Shown here in pieces: positions 59,576 through 64,000 of a DNA stretch of 64,000 nt. Position 1 is the stretch's first letter, and every line of letters starts with the position of its first letter. Position numbers and translations under genes: made by a program. The notes under the pieces are model-generated. The model was not told where the DNA came from. It ran no database searches and saw nothing but the letters and a program-made list of their open reading frames with translations. The stretch comes from Sipunculus nudus (lineage: Eukaryota; Annelida; Sipuncula; Golfingiida; Sipunculidae), in NCBI GenBank assembly GCA_026874595.1, contig CM049313.1:46198159-46262158 (forward strand). The letters are read 5' to 3'.

Positions 59576-60690
59576 GAGGGCTACGGATATTTATACCTTA
59601 TAATGTGGTTGTTTTGTGGCGAATTCACTTGACCTGTGACCTGCCTCCCAGCAGCGTGATAACCATTTACCGCCGTTTACATGGAAATATGAGGTTAATA
59701 TTTTAGTTGGCTTTTTATTCGGGATATTTCCACTTTCACAATCTTGCCATATAATAATATTCATATCTAAAATGTATCTACATTATTTTAAATATTTAAA
59801 TTATGCACAAAACGGGAAACAATTAAACGAGAACATTAGAGAAATTGCTAAGAACTATATATTCTTGTAAATTATTAGCAGATAATATAAAACATCGGAT
59901 TTAAATTTATATTAACAAGATAAGTCTTTGATTAATAGTGCATTAGTGACTCTAAATTTGTGAATATTCCTTGATGACGTTCCTGATTCGAGGTCATGTG
60001 CCGGGTCCACACCAAATATAAATCGAAATGCTCTGAAAATTCATGGGACTCCGTTCATAATTATGCTAATCTCTATAATATCAGTCTATTGCCTTTCAAC
60101 TGTTGACCCTATATGGATAACAGACTATACGTTAATATAGCTAAATTACTCTTCATTTCTGAGGAACAGAGAATTATTCACGGGGTTCTTTTTTGCGCGC
60201 AATTTAATCCTGTTTGACTATACAGGTGGCATAGATGACTACACCTCGAAAAGGCTATTACTAAAATCGTATACACATGTGATGCATGGATCAAAGGATA
60301 AAAATGTCTAAGCAGTAGGCCCTATTTCTATGAAAGTTTTAAATGAAATTTCATGAAATGGAGGTTTTCCTTACTCCATATTTGGAGGCACATTCGTAAA
60401 TATTCTCCAGATAAGCTTTATAAAATCTCTCAGTATGTCACACTAGGAGAACGTCCAGCCTGAAGGTACGATGAAATGAAGTGTTTGTTGCAATGTTGTT
60501 GCCATATAACCTTATACTCCTGTCTCCATGGCGCTGACAATGATTTCGTATAATGATTTCGTTTAACAAAAAACCCAAGACAGCTCTACAATTAAAGCCT
60601 AAAAAAATCTCAAAACAGCCGGACGAAAAACAGACACTACAGCATAAAAGAACAAAGTTATAGAAATAGCAGACACAAACGGCCACTATA
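59576..60690 (+). other. Copy C distal segment, diverged
   Basis: Homologous to 35036-36186 and 37505-37600, with a templated insertion at about 59938-60060 and many point differences. No gene seen. Confidence 0.6.
59938..60060 (+). repeat. Templated insertion duplicating the sequence after the 35-bp unit
   Basis: Repeats about 120 bp of the sequence at 59328-59450, but begins GCATTAGTGACTCTAAATTT, the form found in copy A at 10550, not the form of copy C itself. Confidence 0.75.
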
Positions 60691-62930
60691 GTAATGGTTG
60701 TGTGAAGTTTTGAAAAATAATAACTAATCCAAGTGATACCGATTTGCAGACGATTTTTGTTGTTGTTGTATGAGAGAATTATATGAATGACTGCATTTCG
60801 AAATTTCCTTTGCAGGTGAAAAGGAAAAATAAGGATGGTTATAAATGAACTCTTTAATAAAAGTCTAGGCCTAATAAGTTAGTAGAATATATAAAATGTT
60901 CATATAAAGGTATGTAAAACAGTATTTAATTGAAAGATGAAAAAATAAAATACGGGACGTCGGTACCCCGATTATGTCAGTCACCATGCGCAAATACCTT
61001 TGACAGCTGAGCCAATGTATGGCATGGAATGGCATCACCAATAATTGTCCTTTTTGTCCTTCATTGTGCTTGATATTACACGCAAAAGTTTATTAAACAA
61101 AGCTGAAATATTATCCCTCAGACTCCAGCGTATTATATTAACTTCAGTGCGTATTCGCACTAAATCCGGGGTTTTGTTTTAAAATTGTGAGGAAATTCGT
61201 CATAATATCCCGCTGAAACACGGTCCCTTTCTTTAATTTTGTTGACCCGTTATAATACATTCATTTCATGACGTAGTTCAATAATACATGCATGCTTGAC
61301 GAACATTGAATTTCGCGTCTCCTTAGAAAAGGCCGCTTCAAATTTAACGCGTTAAGCTGCGTGTCCACTTATTCGGTACGGATACGGATGCGGATGCGGA
61401 CGCGTTTTAAATTGCGCATATGAAATAAAGAAGGAGTGTGTCCACTTATGCAATGCGGTGTGCGTGTGGCGTGCGGAAACGGATATTTTTTTTTTGAAAA
61501 CCGGACCATGTAGCCGTGGGTACGGAAACGCATGCGGAAAGTACCATTTTGTAGAGGTCAAAGAGAGTAAAAGACCTAAACACGCACTGAAATGATGTCA
61601 TCTAAGCTCTCTGGTGCAAGCTAGCTGACAGCGTCCGCATTCTTCGGACTCGTGAACATTTTACGAGGTAAATACGGTACCATATGCAAAAAATCATCCT
61701 TGTTTTAATATGCATATTACGTGCTACTGGATTGCATTTAGCAGGCAAGTTCCCGGGATCCCTTGCGCGAGCTCTGTAGACACAAAAACCCCAGGGCTTT
61801 GGGATCTTGAGTACATGGGTAAGCCCCGCACGCTGTCAGCGGCATCGACAATTATATCACTGCATACATGTTTCAAGTGAATTGCCAAGATAGTTTTGGC
61901 AAAAAAATACATTAAAACATACTTCCAGGATTGGGAATTCCGTTTCGGTCTGTCAGTTCCGCGATTCCGTCCGCGATCGCGGAAATTCACTGGCTCTACT
62001 GTCAGAAGGGCTTTCATATATATATTGATTCAGTTAAAATCCCTGTGTCAATGCGGCAAGGGCAAACCTTTTCTTACCATTTATTTAAATATGTGCACAT
62101 GTAAATCTGATGTATAAACAAAGCATTGTAATGTTCTTTATTGAGTGTATATTACCACCATATGGACACGATCACCGATATTCAGGGCGTCCAGTTTGAC
62201 CGACGTTATAATGCTAATTTCCGTAAATTACCCTTGGGGGCCCTGAGGACGCTGAAAATCTTGTACCCGTAAATAAGACGGCCGTCCTTCTATGCCAAAA
62301 ATTTTTTGGATAAAATTTATCGTTCTGTACACGAGCAAATACCGTGAGTATATATTTCATTACATAATACATCCACATACGTACCTGAATTCAGGTCACC
62401 CGATCAGCATGGCCACCTGCAGGATCGGCCTTAACGGACACAGTCAGTGTTATCTATACACACTTGACCACTGATTCTGTTGTGTATAACCAATATTTTT
62501 ATTATATTAGAAGATAAAGCCTAACGGAGAAAAAAAAAACTGGCGGTAACTTTTAAGCTTGACGGGGAGAAATGAAAGCAATACGTTGCCCCATGTTATA
62601 TTGGCTACGGAGAAAAGTGAGGTTAGGATGGCTCATCCCTTAGTTTTCGTAAAATAATCTCCCAAATCCCGGGGGGGGGGGGGGGGGGGGGGGCGCTTAT
62701 TACAGAAAGCGCTTATTACGTCGATACGGTACATGCATTTTGCTGGAAATCGAACTTATGGGAGATATTATTTTGATTAATGTGTGTATTCAGTTTTATC
62801 AAAATTCATTGTATTCCTGGTATAAATTATCGCGGCGACACTACAAAGTAGCCTAGTAACCTCTGAACTTATGAATTTGCAAAGATTTTGCCATAATCGT
62901 ACTCGGGGGGGGGGGGGGGGTGATAATCTA
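60691..62930. other. Unique region after copy C, no gene recognised
   Basis: Contains (GCGTGT)CCACTTAT repeats with ACGGATACGGATGCGGA (61350-61560), a probable dispersed element; a half-copy of the 31-bp palindrome (61598-61615); a 12-bp palindrome CCGCGATCGCGG (61971-61982); and a poly-G run of 23 (62671-62693). Open frames are short and unsupported. Confidence 0.5.
62671..62731 (+). repeat. Poly-G run with GCGCTTATTACGTC element end
   Basis: Poly-G then GCGCTTATTACGTCGATACGG (62709). A second copy with the same order lies at 63313-63401. Confidence 0.7.
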
Positions 62931-63140
62931 CTGGTAAGTTAGTTCGTGCAAATCCATCAAACCCAGGTAATTTATCTAAATATTAACAGACGGGCGGACG
63001 GGTGGACGGACGGACCGTGGGTAAACCATAATACGTCCCGCCATAGACGGGGGTATATATTAAACAAGATATATGGAAACAAAGGCGATTCAATATTTGT
63101 ACCAACAATTAGATGGCAGCACTACCAATATACGAATCTG
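62930..63140 (-). repeat. CCGT-repeat family, inverted copy
   Basis: Reverse complement of 37650-37908, with GACGGGCGGACGG tracts and the ATACGTCCCG..CGGGGGTAT hairpin at 63032-63057. Confidence 0.7.
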
Positions 63141-63312
63141 TTGACTTTTTTGACCAACTTTACTCATTAATCTATAAAAGATCGTTGGTTTTTCTGTATT
63201 ATTCTGAATGTGCCGTGAGATCAAACACGTATACATAAGCCGTAGTGTTAAATTAGAGGATCGTAACGCACTTTGGAAGTTGGCAGATTTGGGTTTGGTT
63301 CGGGGTGTGTGT

Positions 63313-63401
63313 GGGGGGGGGGGGGGGCTTATTAGGGCATAAAAATATTTGGAAAAATTTATTTCGAGAGCGCCCGGGGCGCTTATTACGTCAATACGGT
63401 A
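63313..63401 (+). repeat. Poly-G run with GCGCTTATTACGTC element end, second copy
   Basis: Poly-G of 15 at 63313-63327 and GCGCTTATTACGTCAATACGG at 63379. Confidence 0.7.
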
Positions 63402-63459
63402 TATCATGTGAATATAGGTCCCAGGCTTTGGTTGCATTATGTTAACTTACCAAATATCT

Positions 63460-64000
63460 TATTGAATTCATTAATCTCATTTTATATATACTTACCAGTA
63501 GAGTTTCTCACCTAAATTACATGCCAAGCAAATTTCACGTATATTTAAAGAGGTCAGAGGTCATCAGATACGCGACGTGCGTATAATGCACCATTTGCGG
63601 TGTTCTTGTTAACATTTTAACCAAACCACTTCTTATTAGAGTTTTTCTAACAATAAAATAGAAATGGTACTGTCATATTGATAAATCTTTCATGGGCAGA
63701 CAGAATTCACTACACCGCCGTCATTCCAGATCTCCTTCGCATTAACCGCTGCTTTGTATAGCAAGATTCTTCGGGTTTCACCACCAGGGTTGGCACAAGG
63801 CAAATAATTATTTTAAAACAGCGATATCCAACTCCCATTGGTCTGATTAAAACTTTACAACGGAATTAACAATCACTCATGTCTACACTAGGGACATGGT
63901 CAAGGAATAGAATATCTCATGCATCCAGAAACCTGTAAAATCCTGGCATCGGACCGACCGGCTGGCTGTTTGCAATGAAATGTATATTTGTGAACATATA
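63460..64000 (+). repeat. Copy of the 41760-42230 repeat, running off the window
   Basis: Same order and orientation as 41760-42230, including the last 40 bases of the window (TGGCTGTTTGCAATGAAATG matches 42191 on). Confidence 0.7.

Larger units (their letters stand above)
47609..60690 (+). repeat. Segmental duplication, copy C
   Basis: Collinear with copy B over its whole length and with copy A from 56340. It lacks the 3.1 kb, 7.0 kb, 3.9 kb and 1.3 kb insertions of the other copies and so serves as the empty reference. Small differences include a 58-bp extra segment near 56812-56870 and deletions near 52620 and 54507. From about 59580 onward it is clearly more diverged from B. Confidence 0.9.

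Overview
This is an animal nuclear genome window: AT-rich, full of dinucleotide, trinucleotide and poly-G microsatellites, with spliced coding exons, decayed Ty3/Gypsy retrotransposon fragments, a solo LTR and several TIR-bounded DNA elements. The mix (SUEL-type lectin plus CUB gene, Gypsy pol relics, large non-coding elements with internal satellites) points to a lophotrochozoan, most likely a mollusc. I cannot name the species.

The backbone is a locally repeated block present in up to three copies, all in + orientation. Copy A is about 229-11716, copy B about 12922-37600, copy C about 47609-60690. A carries only the distal half; B and C also carry a proximal half (12922-24720 and 47609-56308). 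Because the copies are close relatives, most insertions can be read against an 'empty' copy. A has a 3.9 kb element with a TA target duplication (1634-5554) and a 35-bp satellite of 117 units (6462-10556) that is a single unit in B and C. B has a 3.1 kb element with long inverted ends and an 8-bp duplication (15221-18337) and a 7.0 kb element with CCCAGCAAACA ends (28004-35035). C has a short templated insertion (about 59938-60060).

The one host gene I can build with confidence lies on + at 44599-53498: a signal-peptide exon, an exon with a SUEL/galactose-binding lectin domain and a CUB domain, a Ser/Thr-rich stalk exon, and a probable last exon. All introns are phase 1 and the lengths sum to 353 codons plus stop. 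Copy B keeps the stalk and last exons, but its 5' half is replaced by a Gypsy integrase fragment, so it is a decapitated paralogue. Intron 1 holds a 1.1 kb MITE made of CCAAT/ATTGG palindromes. A second, unknown candidate gene (two exons, about 25759-26340 in B and 57395-57990 in C) is broken in A.

Between B and the intact gene lie diverged tandem repeats (36480-37440), a degenerate Gypsy pol on the minus strand (37909-41390) and a 348-bp solo LTR with a 5-bp duplication (42730-43077). The last 0.5 kb (63460-64000) repeats 41760-42230, the segment about 2 kb upstream of the lectin gene, which suggests that the tandem array continues past the window. Everything else is repeat-derived or unrecognised non-coding sequence. 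Functions are inferred from sequence only; I saw no bacterial genes, CRISPR arrays or rRNA.
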